Part shown: positions 9,590-18,238 of the stretch, one piece after another
Numbering within the stretch: the first letter of the stretch is position 1
How the letters are laid out: the number at the start of each line of letters is the position of its first letter
NCBI GenBank assembly: GCA_039803925.1
Contig: JBDRZL010000002.1
Span: forward strand, 124,001-188,000
Source: a candidate division WOR-3 bacterium
GTDB taxonomy: Bacteria > Hydrothermota > Hydrothermia > Hydrothermales > JAJRUZ01
Length of the DNA: 64,000 nucleotides
Reading direction: 5' to 3'
Program-made: the position numbers and the translations under genes
The notes under the pieces: model-generated
Told to the model about the DNA's origin: nothing
The model's input: the letters and a program-made list of their open reading frames with translations, nothing else
Database searches by the model: none

Positions 9590-9602
9590 GGGATTAGAAC
9601 CC
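9590..9602 (-). promoter_or_regulatory. T-arm-like leader element upstream of metK
   Basis: On the minus strand it reads GGGTTCTAATCCC, one base different from the tRNA T-arm form. A CCC triplet 6 nt upstream (CCCTAAAAAGGG) means the GGG could pair with either CCC, giving two exclusive small hairpins. It lies 24 nt before the preferred TTG start. It does not resemble any known SAM riboswitch. Confidence 0.5.
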
Positions 9603-9617
9603 TTTTTAGGGAATTTA

Positions 9618-9647
9618 ATAATAATTAATTTAAAAATGAAAGTTCAA
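9618..9647 (-). promoter_or_regulatory. Predicted promoter of metK
   Basis: Minus strand: TTGAAC (9642-9647), 18 nt spacer, TATTAT (9618-9623). It lies in the 75-nt gap between pdaD and metK, so metK can be transcribed independently of the genes upstream. Confidence 0.45.
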
Positions 9648-9655
9648 ATAAATAA

Positions 9656-10108
9656 TTAAAAAATTGCACAACCTGCAAAAACACAGGTAAAGTCTTCAAC
9701 TTTTCTTTCAATAGAAACAATTTCTATCTTTTTTATCCTTATTCCTCTGTCATTCATTGCTGTCTCAAGCATCCTTTTAACCTCCTCTATACCCTTTTCT
9801 TTTTTATCATAAGAACTCCACTCCATTATCATTCCAATGTCTTTTTCTTTTTCAGGTATTGCAACTCCACATACAGCTGAAATTGTCTCGCCCCTTTTAT
9901 CAGAAATTAAATAACCATAAGCTATATAAAGAATTGAAGAGGGAACTAAATCAACTTCTTTTTTCTTTTTAACACCTGGTGGAAGAATACTTGAAATTTT
10001 TACAAGATTATAGTTTTCTATTTTGGCACTTCTTAAAGCTCTATCAAAAGAAAGAAGTTTAGTTTCTCCTACACCAAATCCTCTTGTTAAAAAATAATTT
10101 TTAAACAT
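9656..10108 (-). CDS. pdaD: Pyruvoyl-dependent arginine decarboxylase
   Basis: 150 residues. This proenzyme family self-cleaves to alpha and beta chains and makes a pyruvoyl group that decarboxylates arginine to agmatine. The cleavage site is visible as VPSS: between Ser57 and Ser58, comparable to Ser52-Ser53 of the Methanocaldococcus enzyme. Other family parts: TRGFGVGETKLLSFDRAL, KISSILPPG, and IGMIMEWSSYD. It overlaps speE by 8 nt, so agmatine is probably handed to that aminopropyltransferase. The family is typical of archaea and scattered bacteria such as Chlamydia and Chlorobi. Confidence 0.92.
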   Translation of the reverse strand: MFKNYFLTRGFGVGETKLLSFDRALRSAKIENYNLVKISSILPPGVKKKKEVDLVPSSILYIAYGYLISDKRGETISAVCGVAIPEKEKDIGMIMEWSSYDKKEKGIEEVKRMLETAMNDRGIRIKKIEIVSIERKVEDFTCVFAGCAIF

Positions 10109-11024
10109 CTCCTTCCCAGATAAAAGGGGTTTTATCAGTCAAAATCCTTCCTTTGGTATTTAATGATGATTTAAAATATTCAGGTAAAAAGAATATTTTT
10201 TTTACATAATCAGGATTTAAAAAATTCAAATACTTAAAAATTTCATTTTCTCTTTTATTTTCTAATCTGTTTAAAATTTCTTTTAAGTTTAGATTTTCTT
10301 TAAAGGAAATTACAAATCCCCAAGACATATGAAAAGAGGGTACAAATATCTCATATATAAAAACAGAGGGAAAAATTTCTTTTAAAGTTTTATAAAGTGA
10401 AAGAATGAAATCATAATAATATATAACTGTTGACCCAGCCTGGAAAACACTTATACCACCTTTTCTCAATTTTTTATCAAGAATTTTGAAATAATCCTCT
10501 GTAAATAAAAGAGCAGATGGTCCACCCTCTATTGGTTCTGTAAGATCTGATATATAAATATCTAAGGAATCATCACTCAAAGACTCTATATCCTCCCTTG
10601 CATCTTTAAAAACAATTTCTGCCCTTTCATCATCAAATGAATTTCTATGCCATTCTGGTAAATACACTTTACACAAGTTAACAAATTCTTCATCTATATC
10701 ACACATTCTAACTTTTTTTACGCTTCTGTGTTTTAAAACCTCCCTTAAAGTCGCACCTTCACCACCTCCTGCTATATATATAAACTCTGGATTTGAATGT
10801 AAAAGGAGGGCAGGATGAACAAGTGATTCATGATATATAAATTCATCACATTCAGCACTCTGTATTTTTTCATCAAGAAAAACTGTTTTACCAAGTAAGG
10901 AAACCCTTAAAATATCAACTTTCTGAAATTTTGTTTGTCCGGTATATAAAATATTCTCAATTTTATAATAAAAAAGTATTTTATTTAAAAAAGATTCAAC
11001 ATAATATTTATTTTCTATTTTCAA
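10101..11024 (-). CDS. speE: SpeE-family aminopropyltransferase (polyamine synthase)
   Basis: 307 residues. The core Rossmann fold shows GGGEGATLREVLKH for dcSAM binding, VRMCDIDEEFVNLC, KDAREDIESL, and ISDLTEPIEGGPS in place of the usual VDSSDP loop. That DLT(D/E)P form is found in thermophile aminopropyltransferases with broad or agmatine-preferring specificity, so N1-aminopropylagmatine synthesis from the PdaD product is a reasonable inference. It overlaps the DUF3108 gene by 17 nt and pdaD by 8 nt. No speD (SAM decarboxylase) or agmatinase/ureohydrolase lies in the window; both are needed to complete a spermidine route. Confidence 0.88.
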   Translation of the reverse strand: MKIENKYYVESFLNKILFYYKIENILYTGQTKFQKVDILRVSLLGKTVFLDEKIQSAECDEFIYHESLVHPALLLHSNPEFIYIAGGGEGATLREVLKHRSVKKVRMCDIDEEFVNLCKVYLPEWHRNSFDDERAEIVFKDAREDIESLSDDSLDIYISDLTEPIEGGPSALLFTEDYFKILDKKLRKGGISVFQAGSTVIYYYDFILSLYKTLKEIFPSVFIYEIFVPSFHMSWGFVISFKENLNLKEILNRLENKRENEIFKYLNFLNPDYVKKIFFLPEYFKSSLNTKGRILTDKTPFIWEGDV

Positions 11025-11715
11025 TTTTTCTTATCTCCTTTAAAACTGCCCTTACAGAACCAAACCATACTCTTGTAGACATATAAAGGGGAACCTTTTT
11101 CTCATCATCAGAAACCCAGATTTCAAGTCCACCCTTTCCACCAAAAATCGCTTCTAGACCTGATTTACCTTTATATTCACCTGATTTTTCCATAAGTAAT
11201 ATAAGTTTTATTGCATCTTTTTCACCAATAAGAGTTTTAAGTTTTTCCTTTTTCTCCACAAGTGTATAAATTTTATAAATCTTTCTATCTGCAAATAAAA
11301 GAAGTTTAAGTGTATCTCCGATTTTAAAATTTTCGTTCCTTAATTTATAAAAAATAGATAAAACATCATAAGCACTCTTTTCAATTTTACTCACTTTACC
11401 ATCTGAGTCATACACTTTTAAGCTATCATAATCAAATTTATACCACATGCTTTTTTTCCATGTTCCCTCATGCAGATTTTTTTCTTGTTTTAAAGGTAAA
11501 AAATTAGAATCTGAATAAGTATCAATCCTATCATTAACATAAAAAATGATTGAAAAAAATTTATTTGTATGTCCCTGTGCCTGAAAATGAAAAATAGAAT
11601 CACATTTTAAAACTCTCAAATAAGCAATTCCAGCCCCAAAAGTGCCATAATAAACATGAAATACAAGTTCCTCTCCTTCTGAAAAAGCAAGACTTAGAAG
11701 AAAAAATAAAATCAT
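11008..11715 (-). CDS. DUF3108-family exported protein
   Basis: 235 residues beginning with a short hydrophobic stretch (MILFFLLSLAFSEG) that looks like a signal peptide cleaved after Ser or Glu. The body is beta-rich and fits DUF3108: GEELVFHVYYGTFGAGIAYL near the start, DRIDTYSDSNFLPL in the middle, and GGLEIWVSDDEKKVPLYMST near the end. The family's function is unknown; members are periplasmic or outer-membrane-associated. It lies between sdhB and speE in one minus-strand run, with 16 nt to sdhB, which looks like operon packing rather than a shared pathway. Confidence 0.75.
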   Translation of the reverse strand: MILFFLLSLAFSEGEELVFHVYYGTFGAGIAYLRVLKCDSIFHFQAQGHTNKFFSIIFYVNDRIDTYSDSNFLPLKQEKNLHEGTWKKSMWYKFDYDSLKVYDSDGKVSKIEKSAYDVLSIFYKLRNENFKIGDTLKLLLFADRKIYKIYTLVEKKEKLKTLIGEKDAIKLILLMEKSGEYKGKSGLEAIFGGKGGLEIWVSDDEKKVPLYMSTRVWFGSVRAVLKEIRKIENRK

Positions 11716-11731
11716 TCTATCTTAATCATAA

Positions 11732-12541
11732 TCAAACAGATTTAGGTGGAGCTTTTGGAACTTTATCTTTATTTGGTCCTTCAGGATAGGGAGGAACAAT
11801 ATTATTTCCCCTTTTGTCTTTTAACAAACCAAAAGTTTTCTTTAATATCAATCTTTTTAAAAGTTGAATTGCAAGAGCTGGGTCAACACCCTTTGGACAG
11901 GCTTTTGAACATCCACCAGCAAAATGACAGTTTAAAACACCATGGCTTTTGGAAACAATTTTAAGCCTTTCAGAAAAGCCTTCATCTCTTGAATCAATAC
12001 AGTATCTATAAGCCTGAGCAAGTACATAAGGTTCTAAAAAATCTTCATCAGTTGAAGATACAGGACAGGAAGAAATACAGAGACCACACTGAATACAATA
12101 ACTGAATTGCAGATATTCAAGTAGTTCAGAAGGGGTTTGTTTATATTCTCTTTTTGGGTTTTCCTGTTCTTTTTCATCTTTTCTAATTAAATAGGGTTTA
12201 ATTTTTTTATGTTTAATAAAGGCACTCTGTAAATCTGGAACAAGGTCTCTAATTAAAGTTAAATTTGGAATTGGTTCAACCTTAATTTTTCCATTTTCAA
12301 CAATTTTCTTAATCTGAGTATGACAGGCAAGCTCTGGTTTTCCATTTATAATCATTCCACATGAACCACATATTCCCATTCTGCAGGAAAACCTTAAACT
12401 TAAAGTTGGATCAAGATTTTCTTTTATATAAAGTAAAACATCAAGAACAGTCATTCCCTCTTTAACTTCTATTTCATATTTATCAAAACCATTTTTCGCA
12501 AGCTCAGGTATATATCTCTTGATGATAAATTTAACTTTCAT
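11732..12541 (-). CDS. sdhB: Succinate dehydrogenase/fumarate reductase iron-sulfur subunit
   Basis: 269 residues. The N-terminal ferredoxin fold binds [2Fe-2S] through SCRMGICGSCGM and ELACHT. The C-terminal half has CIQCGLCISSCPV and CHFAGGCSKACPKG for the [4Fe-4S] and [3Fe-4S] clusters. Electrons pass from the flavoprotein to quinone through this chain. The tail after the last cluster is about 40 residues, with a PP/KAPPKS end. Its ATG abuts the stop of the membrane subunit (12541). Whether the complex works as SDH or FRD in vivo cannot be decided from sequence; the anaerobic setting makes fumarate reduction plausible. Confidence 0.94.
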   Translation of the reverse strand: MKVKFIIKRYIPELAKNGFDKYEIEVKEGMTVLDVLLYIKENLDPTLSLRFSCRMGICGSCGMIINGKPELACHTQIKKIVENGKIKVEPIPNLTLIRDLVPDLQSAFIKHKKIKPYLIRKDEKEQENPKREYKQTPSELLEYLQFSYCIQCGLCISSCPVSSTDEDFLEPYVLAQAYRYCIDSRDEGFSERLKIVSKSHGVLNCHFAGGCSKACPKGVDPALAIQLLKRLILKKTFGLLKDKRGNNIVPPYPEGPNKDKVPKAPPKSV

Positions 12542-12897
12542 TATACCCCTCCTGCTTTTATTGTTGTATATGTCCCAAAGATAAATAGAAATATTCCTAA
12601 AATCCAGAAAATATAAACAACTATTTTTTCATATCTTTTACCAAAATCTGTTTCAATTAGTATATTCTTGAGTCCGTAAAAACCATGAAATAAAGCGAAG
12701 AATAAAAATAAGATATAAAGGGTGCTAAAAGTAACATTCCTTGCCCTTTCTAAAACACTCTCCCATTCAAGAGGATCTCTTCCATAACCAATTTTTTCTA
12801 TTAACTTATAAAAATGCATCATAAATATATGTCCTAAAAGTAAAACAAAAAGAATTAAACCTGCGAGGTAATGTAAAACCCAGTATCTTGCTTTCAT
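12541..12897 (-). CDS. Sdh/Frd membrane anchor subunit (SdhD-like)
   Basis: 118 residues, three membrane helices. Candidate haem ligands are His in VLHYLAG, LLGHIFMMHF and ALFHGFYGLKN. The last motif (H-G-x2-G-L-x2-I) matches the helix II pattern of small cytochrome b anchors. It pairs with the second membrane protein just upstream. Two small anchors, each with several His in its helices, suggest a di-haem complex, but which His bind haem is an inference. Confidence 0.85.
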   Translation of the reverse strand: MKARYWVLHYLAGLILFVLLLGHIFMMHFYKLIEKIGYGRDPLEWESVLERARNVTFSTLYILFLFFALFHGFYGLKNILIETDFGKRYEKIVVYIFWILGIFLFIFGTYTTIKAGGV

Positions 12898-12906
12898 TCT
12901 TACCTC

Positions 12907-13356
12907 CTATTTAAAAATAAAAAACTCCTTGAATCCAAAAATTATATAAATAAAAAAAACTATCATTAAAAAATATAAAAATACTCTTGGTCTTTTTAAA
13001 GAAGATGCAACATAGGGATATTCTGGTCTTTTTGGTTTTCCTAAGAGAAAACCGAATTCTGTAATAAAAAGCCTTAAACCATTTATTGCATGAAATCCAA
13101 CTACAAGAACAAGTAGATACTCAAGAAAATGAACCAGGTTATGATAAAAACCTTCACCAATTGACCCTACCATTTTCATTGCACTTATCCAGGCATCCTT
13201 TCCAAAAGCTCTTGAACCAACAACTATAACATGAAGGCATAAATAAAGAATCAGTAAAATTCCTGTAAATCTGTGAAAACTAAAAAGCCATCTTTCAAAA
13301 TTCGCCTTTTTTTCAGGCAAAAACCATGCTTTAATTCCTTTAAAATTCTTTTTCAT
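12907..13356 (-). CDS. sdhC: Sdh/Frd cytochrome b membrane subunit (SdhC-like)
   Basis: 149 residues with three membrane helices. After a cytosolic N-terminus (NFERWLFSFHRFTGILL) come helix I with His-Arg-Phe-Thr-Gly, typical of SdhC, then CLHVIVV and VVGFHAINGLRLFITEFG. These histidines are candidate haem b ligands. It is 14 nt downstream of sdhA and 9 nt upstream of the second anchor gene, so order is A-C-D-B. Role: quinone binding and membrane attachment of the SdhAB module. Confidence 0.87.
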   Translation of the reverse strand: MKKNFKGIKAWFLPEKKANFERWLFSFHRFTGILLILYLCLHVIVVGSRAFGKDAWISAMKMVGSIGEGFYHNLVHFLEYLLVLVVGFHAINGLRLFITEFGFLLGKPKRPEYPYVASSLKRPRVFLYFLMIVFFIYIIFGFKEFFIFK

Positions 13357-13370
13357 TTAATTCCCTCCTT

Positions 13371-15089
13371 TTAATATTTTCTCTCTTCAGGTTTCCAGTA
13401 AGTTATATTTACAGGGATATATTCTATTCTCACACCATCTTTTTCATCTTTATAAGCCAAAGTATGTTTCAAAAATTTCTCATCATCCCTTTTCGGAAAA
13501 TCAATTCTTGCATGTGCTCCCCTTGATTCCTCTCTTTTTAAAGCTGAAACTGTAACCACCTCAGCAACATTAAGCATATTTTCAAGTTCTAAAGCATTTA
13601 TAAGCTCAGTGTTATAAACCTTACTTTTATCCACCAATTTTATATACTTATATTTTTCTTTCAATTCCTTAATTTTTTGTAAAGCTTTTTCAAGTCCTTC
13701 TCTATCTCTAAAAACTCCCACATGGGTATCCATTGTTTTTCTTAATTCTCTCCTTATTTCATATAAATTTTCAGAACCCTTTTTCCCTAAAAGCTTATTG
13801 AAAACTCTGTCATATTCATCCTTTACAATATCTTCCATTTTTTGTGGCTCCTCAGCTTCTTTTAAATATTCAATTGCCTTTTCACCTGTTATTGCTCCCC
13901 AGACAAGGCATTCTGCTGTAGAATTTGTACCCAATCTATTTGCACCATGCAGAGACAAGCAGGCAACTTCACCTGCTGCCCAGATATTTGAAGTTCCATA
14001 AACCTTTCCATCAATATCACAATGTATTCCTCCCATTGTATAATGCTGGACAGGTCTCACAGGAAGAGGTTTTTCAATTATATCTATACCCACATATTTT
14101 ATTCCGACTTCTCTTACAAGAGGTAATCTTTCCAGTAATCTTTCTTTTCCAAGATGAGTTAAATCAAGATGAATATAATCCAATCCATCAGGACCTTCAA
14201 AACCTCTTCCCTCTCTTATTTCTGTCATCATAGACCGGGATACTATATCTCTGGGAGCAAGTTCCATCATTTTAGGTGCATATTTTTCCATGAATCTTTC
14301 ACCTTTATTATTTTTTAGATATCCACCCTCACCCCTTGCACCCTCTGTTATGAGAATCCCCGAAGGAACAAGACCCGTTGGATGAAATTGCATAAATTCC
14401 ATATCCTTGAGAGGTATACCTTCCCTGAAGGCAAGTGCGTAACCATCTCCTGTTACACTGTGAGAGAATGTTGTAAAAGCATAAATTCTTCCAGCTCCTC
14501 CTGTTGCTATTATACAGGCTTTACCGTAAAAACAAGCCATTTCACCGCCACTCATATTGTAGGCAACACACCCATGAAATTTACCATCCTTAATTAAAAG
14601 TTTTGTAACAAAATATTCATCAAATCTATCCCAATTATCATATTTCTGTAATCTGTTATAAAGGGTATGCATTTCAAAAAATCCTGTTTTATCTTCTGCA
14701 AAAACAGCTCTTGGGTAAGAATGCCCTCCAAATGGTCTTTGATTTATTCTCCCATCTTCCCTTCTTGACCATGGGATTCCCCAGTGTTCAAGTAAATAGA
14801 TTTCTTCAATTATTTTCTCAACAAATCTGAAAACAACATCCTGATCAGCAAGAAAATCAGAACCTTTAACTGTGTCCCATGCATGTAAAAGGGGAGAATC
14901 TCCATCAGCTTGATTTATAGCAGCCCCGGTCCCCCCCTCTGCACAAACACTATGAGAACGGATTAACTGAACTTTTGAAATTAAAGCTATCTTAACTTTA
15001 CCATCTGATTTTCTTGAAGCCTCAAGAGCTGCTCTTAATCCAGCAAGACCAGAACCTAAGATAATCAAATCGTAGTAATGGACTTCCAT
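13371..15089 (-). CDS. sdhA: Succinate dehydrogenase/fumarate reductase flavoprotein subunit
   Basis: 572 residues. FAD-binding Rossmann motif [19 protein letters not shown] at the N-terminus, then [16 protein letters not shown] including the His that normally carries covalent FAD. Substrate-site regions: [56 protein letters not shown] and the C-terminal [15 protein letters not shown] with catalytic Arg. All active-site parts are present. It is first in the sdhA-C-D-B order, behind a recognisable promoter and T-arm-like element, with no Shine-Dalgarno before its ATG. Confidence 0.95.
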   Translation of the reverse strand: MEVHYYDLIILGSGLAGLRAALEASRKSDGKVKIALISKVQLIRSHSVCAEGGTGAAINQADGDSPLLHAWDTVKGSDFLADQDVVFRFVEKIIEEIYLLEHWGIPWSRREDGRINQRPFGGHSYPRAVFAEDKTGFFEMHTLYNRLQKYDNWDRFDEYFVTKLLIKDGKFHGCVAYNMSGGEMACFYGKACIIATGGAGRIYAFTTFSHSVTGDGYALAFREGIPLKDMEFMQFHPTGLVPSGILITEGARGEGGYLKNNKGERFMEKYAPKMMELAPRDIVSRSMMTEIREGRGFEGPDGLDYIHLDLTHLGKERLLERLPLVREVGIKYVGIDIIEKPLPVRPVQHYTMGGIHCDIDGKVYGTSNIWAAGEVACLSLHGANRLGTNSTAECLVWGAITGEKAIEYLKEAEEPQKMEDIVKDEYDRVFNKLLGKKGSENLYEIRRELRKTMDTHVGVFRDREGLEKALQKIKELKEKYKYIKLVDKSKVYNTELINALELENMLNVAEVVTVSALKREESRGAHARIDFPKRDDEKFLKHTLAYKDEKDGVRIEYIPVNITYWKPEERKY

Positions 15090-15109
15090 TTAAAAATATT
15101 AATTAATAA

Positions 15110-15122
15110 GGGATTTGGACCC
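15110..15122 (-). promoter_or_regulatory. T-arm-like leader element upstream of sdhA
   Basis: Minus strand: GGGTCCAAATCCC, 20 nt before the sdhA ATG, with CCCTTA immediately upstream, so the central GGG can pair to either side, as at metK. It falls after the predicted -10 box. Confidence 0.5.
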
Positions 15123-15136
15123 TAAGGGTAAGGTAA

Positions 15137-15166
15137 ATTTTAGGAAAAATAAAAATTAAATTTCAA
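15137..15166 (-). promoter_or_regulatory. Predicted promoter of the sdh operon
   Basis: Minus strand: TTGAAA (15161-15166), 18 nt spacer, TAAAAT (15137-15142). It lies between tRNA-Arg and sdhA and would start transcripts about 10 nt before the T-arm-like element. Confidence 0.45.
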
Positions 15167-15194
15167 ATTATACTATTTTTAAGAATTTTTATAA

Positions 15195-15268
15195 ACCCCC
15201 GGCGGGATTTGAACCCGCAACCTCCTGGTCCGAAGCCAGGCGCTCTTTTCCTTTTGAGCTACGGGGGC
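15195..15268 (-). tRNA. tRNA-Arg (anticodon TCG)
   Basis: 74 nt. Acceptor GCCCCCG pairs with CGGGGGT (one G-U). Anticodon stem CCTGG/CCAGG encloses loop CTTCGGA, giving anticodon TCG (codon CGA). T-arm GCGGGTTCAAATCCCGC. CCA is not encoded. It is only 4 nt from tRNA-His, so both are likely cut from one transcript. Confidence 0.95.
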
Positions 15269-15272
15269 ATAA

Positions 15273-15347
15273 GGTGGGCGAGGGGACTCGAACCCCCAAC
15301 CTCTGGAGCCACAGTCCAGCGCTCTAACCAGTTGAGCTACGCCCACC
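15273..15347 (-). tRNA. tRNA-His (anticodon GTG)
   Basis: Acceptor GTGGGCG/CGCCCAC with an encoded extra G at -1 opposite C73, the identity mark of tRNA-His. Anticodon stem CTGGA/TCCAG, loop CTGTGGC, anticodon GTG. T-arm GGGGGTTCGAGTCCCCT. CCA is not encoded. Confidence 0.95.
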
Positions 15348-15349
15348 AT

Positions 15350-15379
15350 TTGAATATTTATTTAATTATATATTATAAT
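15350..15379 (+). promoter_or_regulatory. Predicted promoter of tatA
   Basis: TTGAAT (15350-15355), 18 nt spacer, TATAAT (15374-15379); a TTATAA one base earlier gives a 17-nt spacer. It is divergent from the tRNA genes and begins 2 nt past tRNA-His. Confidence 0.5.
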
Positions 15380-15396
15380 ATACTTGTTTTTAAAAA

Positions 15397-15407
15397 GGTT
15401 CAAATCC
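15397..15407 (+). promoter_or_regulatory. T-arm-like leader element upstream of tatA
   Basis: GGTTCAAATCC, 20 nt before the tatA ATG and 17 nt after the -10 box. Only the two G-C pairs could form a stem, so it may be read as sequence rather than as a hairpin. Confidence 0.45.
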
Positions 15408-15427
15408 ATTTAAAACCGAGAAAAAAA

Positions 15428-15634
15428 ATGAATATAGGTTTTCAAGAAATATTATTAATTTTTTTAATTATTTTACTTCTCTTTGGGGCTAAAAAATTGC
15501 CAGAACTTGCAAGAGGTCTTGGAACCGCTTTAAAGGAGTTTAGAAAAGCCTTAAGAGAAACTGAAGATTCTATTAAAGAAATAAAAGAAGATACTGAGAA
15601 AAATACTAAGGAAGAAAAAAAAATTTTAAATTAA
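15428..15634 (+). CDS. tatA: Twin-arginine translocase subunit TatA
   Basis: 68 residues. One N-terminal membrane helix (FQEILLIFLIILLLFGAKKL), then the family signature FGAKKLPELARGLGTALKEF forming the amphipathic helix, and a charged tail. TatA multimers form the pore for folded Tat substrates. No tatC is in the window. The in-frame sequence upstream of ATG 15428 runs through tRNA-His and is not coding. The stop overlaps the convergent acyl-CoA synthetase gene by 4 nt. Confidence 0.93.
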   Translation: MNIGFQEILLIFLIILLLFGAKKLPELARGLGTALKEFRKALRETEDSIKEIKEDTEKNTKEEKKILN

Positions 15635-17718
15635 ACTCTTATCCTCGCATCTGCAATAAAGGCTCCTTTTCTCTTTTCAAATACAAAAACAGGATTTAAA
15701 TCCATTTCTTTTATTTCAGTAGCAAATTGAGAGAGAAAAGAAAGTCTCAATATAAAATCCTTTATTTTCTCAATATCCCGCTCCTTTTCACCTCTTACAC
15801 CTTTTAAAAATGGATAAAACTTTATTTCTCTTATCATATCATCAGCTTCTTCCACTGAAACAGGACTTAGTCTGAAGGTTACATCCTTAAAAACCTCCAC
15901 AAAAATTCCTCCGAGCCCAAATAATAAAATATGACCGAACCTTTCATCCTTTTTTAAACCAAGAATTATTTCCTTAAAATCACCTTTAACCATTTTCTGG
16001 ATGATAACTTTTTCATAATTTTTAATTTTTTTCTTGAATCTTTCTTTCATTTTTCTATAAGAATTTAAAAGTTCCTTTTCATCTTTTATATCAAGAATCA
16101 CTCCACCTTCATCCATTTTATGAACAACTTCTCCTGAGGCAATTTTTAAAACACAGGGAAACCCGATTTTTTTGATTTTTTTTATTAAATCCTCTTCATT
16201 AAAAGCCCTTTTCCATGGCAAAAGCTCAAAACCTGCTCTTTCAAGAATTTCAAAACATAAATCAAGATCAATAAAACCTTTACCTTTATTTTTCTTTAAG
16301 TACTCCTTAATACTTTGATCCAGTTCAAAATTCCTATATGTTTCCTTTCTTTCCTTTATAAAATTAGAATATTTAAGGGAATGAGCCAGAGCCCTTGCTG
16401 CCACATCAGGAAATCTATAAAATGGAATACCCTCTTCTCTCAAAATATTTACACCTTTTTCTACATCCACAACACCCATTAAAACAGTCACAAAAGTTTT
16501 TTCTTTTCTTTTTGCATAATTTGAAATAACCCTTGCAACTTTTTCTATATCAATCATTCTCTGCGGCGCCATTAAAAAATAAACAGCATCAATATTTTTA
16601 TCCTCATAAAGCGCCTTTACTGCAACTTCAAATTTTTCAGCATCTGCTTCAGCAAGTAAATCTACGGGATTTTTTAAAGAAGCATGTGGAGATACAAAGG
16701 GTTTAATTTTATTTTTTGTCTCCTCTGAAAGTTCATTTACTTTTAAACCATTTTCAATTAAAGCATCGGTTGCAACAATTCCAGGTCCTCCTGCATTTGT
16801 AACTATTCCAACACTATTTCCCTTTGGATAAGGTTGAGAAGCAAAAAGTGAAGCATATTCAAAAAGTTCTAAAGGAGAACTAACTTCAATAACTCCTGCC
16901 TGTTTAAAAACTGTTCTATAAACAAGTGGTTCTCCTGCAAGAGAACCAGTATGAGAGGAAACAGCTCTTGCACCCTCAGGACTCATTCCAGCTTTTAAGG
17001 CTAAAATTGGTTTTTTCTTAGACACCCTTTTTGCAACTTCAATAAACTTTCTTCCGTTTTTTAATTCTTCAATATACATCAGAATAACTTTAGTTTTATC
17101 ATCATTTCCAAGATATTCAAGAAGTTCAACTTCATCTATATCAACTTTATTACCCATACTTATAACCTTTGAAAACCCAATACCCCTTGATTTTGCAAAA
17201 TCAAGAATCGCCACACAGATTGCTCCACTCTGTGATATAAAAGAAATTTCACCTTCCTTTGGCATATCACTTGCAAAATTTGTTGTAAATCTTACTTCTG
17301 GATCAGTATTAATCACACCTATACAGTTGGGACCTAAAATTCTTATTCCCCTTTCTTTTGAAATTTTTTCTATTTCCTTTTCAAGTTTTTCTCCCTCAGG
17401 ACCTGCTTCTTTAAAACCTGCACTTATTATAATAGCAACTTTTATTCCTTTATCAGAACAGGCTTTTAAAACTTCAGGAACATATAAAGAAGGGACAAGA
17501 ATAACTGCAAGTTCTGGAATATCGGGAACATCCTCTATTTTTTTATAACATTTATTTCCTAAAATACTTTCAGCATTTGGATTAACAATATAAATAGTCC
17601 CCTTATAACCTGAAAGTATCATATTTTTTAAAGTCACATATCCTACACTTCCTTCTTTTCTTGAAGCTCCTATTAAAAGAACACTTTTAGGGTTTAAAAG
17701 AACCGAGAGTTCTTTCAT
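15631..17718 (-). CDS. Acyl-/acetyl-CoA synthetase (ADP-forming), fused alpha-beta
   Basis: 695 residues. It converts an acyl-CoA plus ADP and phosphate to the acid plus ATP, the fermentative energy step of many anaerobes. The alpha part begins with a CoA-binding domain ([19 protein letters not shown]), then ILGPNCIGVINT, EISFISQSGAICVAILDFA, and the phospho-His in AVSSHTGSLAGEP. The beta part is the ATP-grasp module with GFPCVLKIASGEVVHKMDEG and LLFGLGGIFVEVFKDV. I start at ATG 17718, which has GGAGG upstream; an in-frame ATG at 17751 would extend it by 11 residues. It overlaps the adenosyltransferase gene. Confidence 0.9.
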   Translation of the reverse strand: MKELSVLLNPKSVLLIGASRKEGSVGYVTLKNMILSGYKGTIYIVNPNAESILGNKCYKKIEDVPDIPELAVILVPSLYVPEVLKACSDKGIKVAIIISAGFKEAGPEGEKLEKEIEKISKERGIRILGPNCIGVINTDPEVRFTTNFASDMPKEGEISFISQSGAICVAILDFAKSRGIGFSKVISMGNKVDIDEVELLEYLGNDDKTKVILMYIEELKNGRKFIEVAKRVSKKKPILALKAGMSPEGARAVSSHTGSLAGEPLVYRTVFKQAGVIEVSSPLELFEYASLFASQPYPKGNSVGIVTNAGGPGIVATDALIENGLKVNELSEETKNKIKPFVSPHASLKNPVDLLAEADAEKFEVAVKALYEDKNIDAVYFLMAPQRMIDIEKVARVISNYAKRKEKTFVTVLMGVVDVEKGVNILREEGIPFYRFPDVAARALAHSLKYSNFIKERKETYRNFELDQSIKEYLKKNKGKGFIDLDLCFEILERAGFELLPWKRAFNEEDLIKKIKKIGFPCVLKIASGEVVHKMDEGGVILDIKDEKELLNSYRKMKERFKKKIKNYEKVIIQKMVKGDFKEIILGLKKDERFGHILLFGLGGIFVEVFKDVTFRLSPVSVEEADDMIREIKFYPFLKGVRGEKERDIEKIKDFILRLSFLSQFATEIKEMDLNPVFVFEKRKGAFIADARIRV

Positions 17719-18238
17719 ACCCACCCTCCCTCCTTGTAATTTCTCTTCCAAGCAAAAATAAATAATCAGATAATCTATTAAGAAATTTTAAGACAACTTT
17801 AGCTGATTTAAATTCATCAAGAAGAGCAGCTACACTCCTCTCAGCTCTTCTTGAAACAGCTCTTGCTAAATGAAAATATAAAGATGCCAGATTTCCTGAT
17901 GGTAGGATGAACTCTTTAAGGGGTCCCAAACTCTCACTTAATTTATAAATTTTTTCTTCCATTTCCTTAAGAATATTTTCATTCAATTCTGGACCTTTTT
18001 CTTCTTCAGGAATAATAAGCTGAGCCCCTGCAATAAAGATAAGTTTTTGAAGTTTTTCAACTTCCTCTTTTAAATCTTGATCCTGAGAGTAGAAGTAACA
18101 GAAACCCAGAAGTGAATTTAATTCATCTAAATCTCCAAGCGCATGGAATATTTTAGAATCTTTTCTTTCTAATTTGTTTTTCCAGTAAGAAGAAAAACCC
18201 TCGTCCCCCTTACCTGTGAAAACCTTTGTAATTCTCAA
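17687..18238 (-). CDS. Cob(I)alamin adenosyltransferase (PduO-type)
   Basis: 183 residues. It transfers adenosyl from ATP to cob(I)alamin to make coenzyme B12. Seen: [10 protein letters not shown] at the N-terminus (ATP-binding TKxGD-like, here TGKGDEG), [38 protein letters not shown], and [14 protein letters not shown]. It overlaps rpmA by 4 nt and the acyl-CoA synthetase by ~30 nt. In many bacteria the gene after rplU-rpmA is obg; here it is this enzyme. An ABC ATPase of the B12/siderophore-uptake class lies near 58 kb, but is not adjacent. Confidence 0.92.
   Translation of the reverse strand: MRITKVFTGKGDEGFSSYWKNKLERKDSKIFHALGDLDELNSLLGFCYFYSQDQDLKEEVEKLQKLIFIAGAQLIIPEEEKGPELNENILKEMEEKIYKLSESLGPLKEFILPSGNLASLYFHLARAVSRRAERSVAALLDEFKSAKVVLKFLNRLSDYLFLLGREITRREGGYERTLGSFKP

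Noticed and set aside
9580-9660. SAM riboswitch in the metK leader
   Set aside because: Only ~75 nt and no conserved SAM-I/II/III core helices; the short CCC/GGG pairs do not match a known class.
15206-15218. T-arm-like GGGATTTGAACCC
   Set aside because: It is the genuine T-arm of tRNA-Arg, not a leader element; likewise the copy in tRNA-Leu near 61308.
15209-15427. In-frame extension of tatA through the tRNA genes
   Set aside because: It passes through tRNA-Arg and tRNA-His in antisense; the TatA protein clearly starts at ATG 15428.
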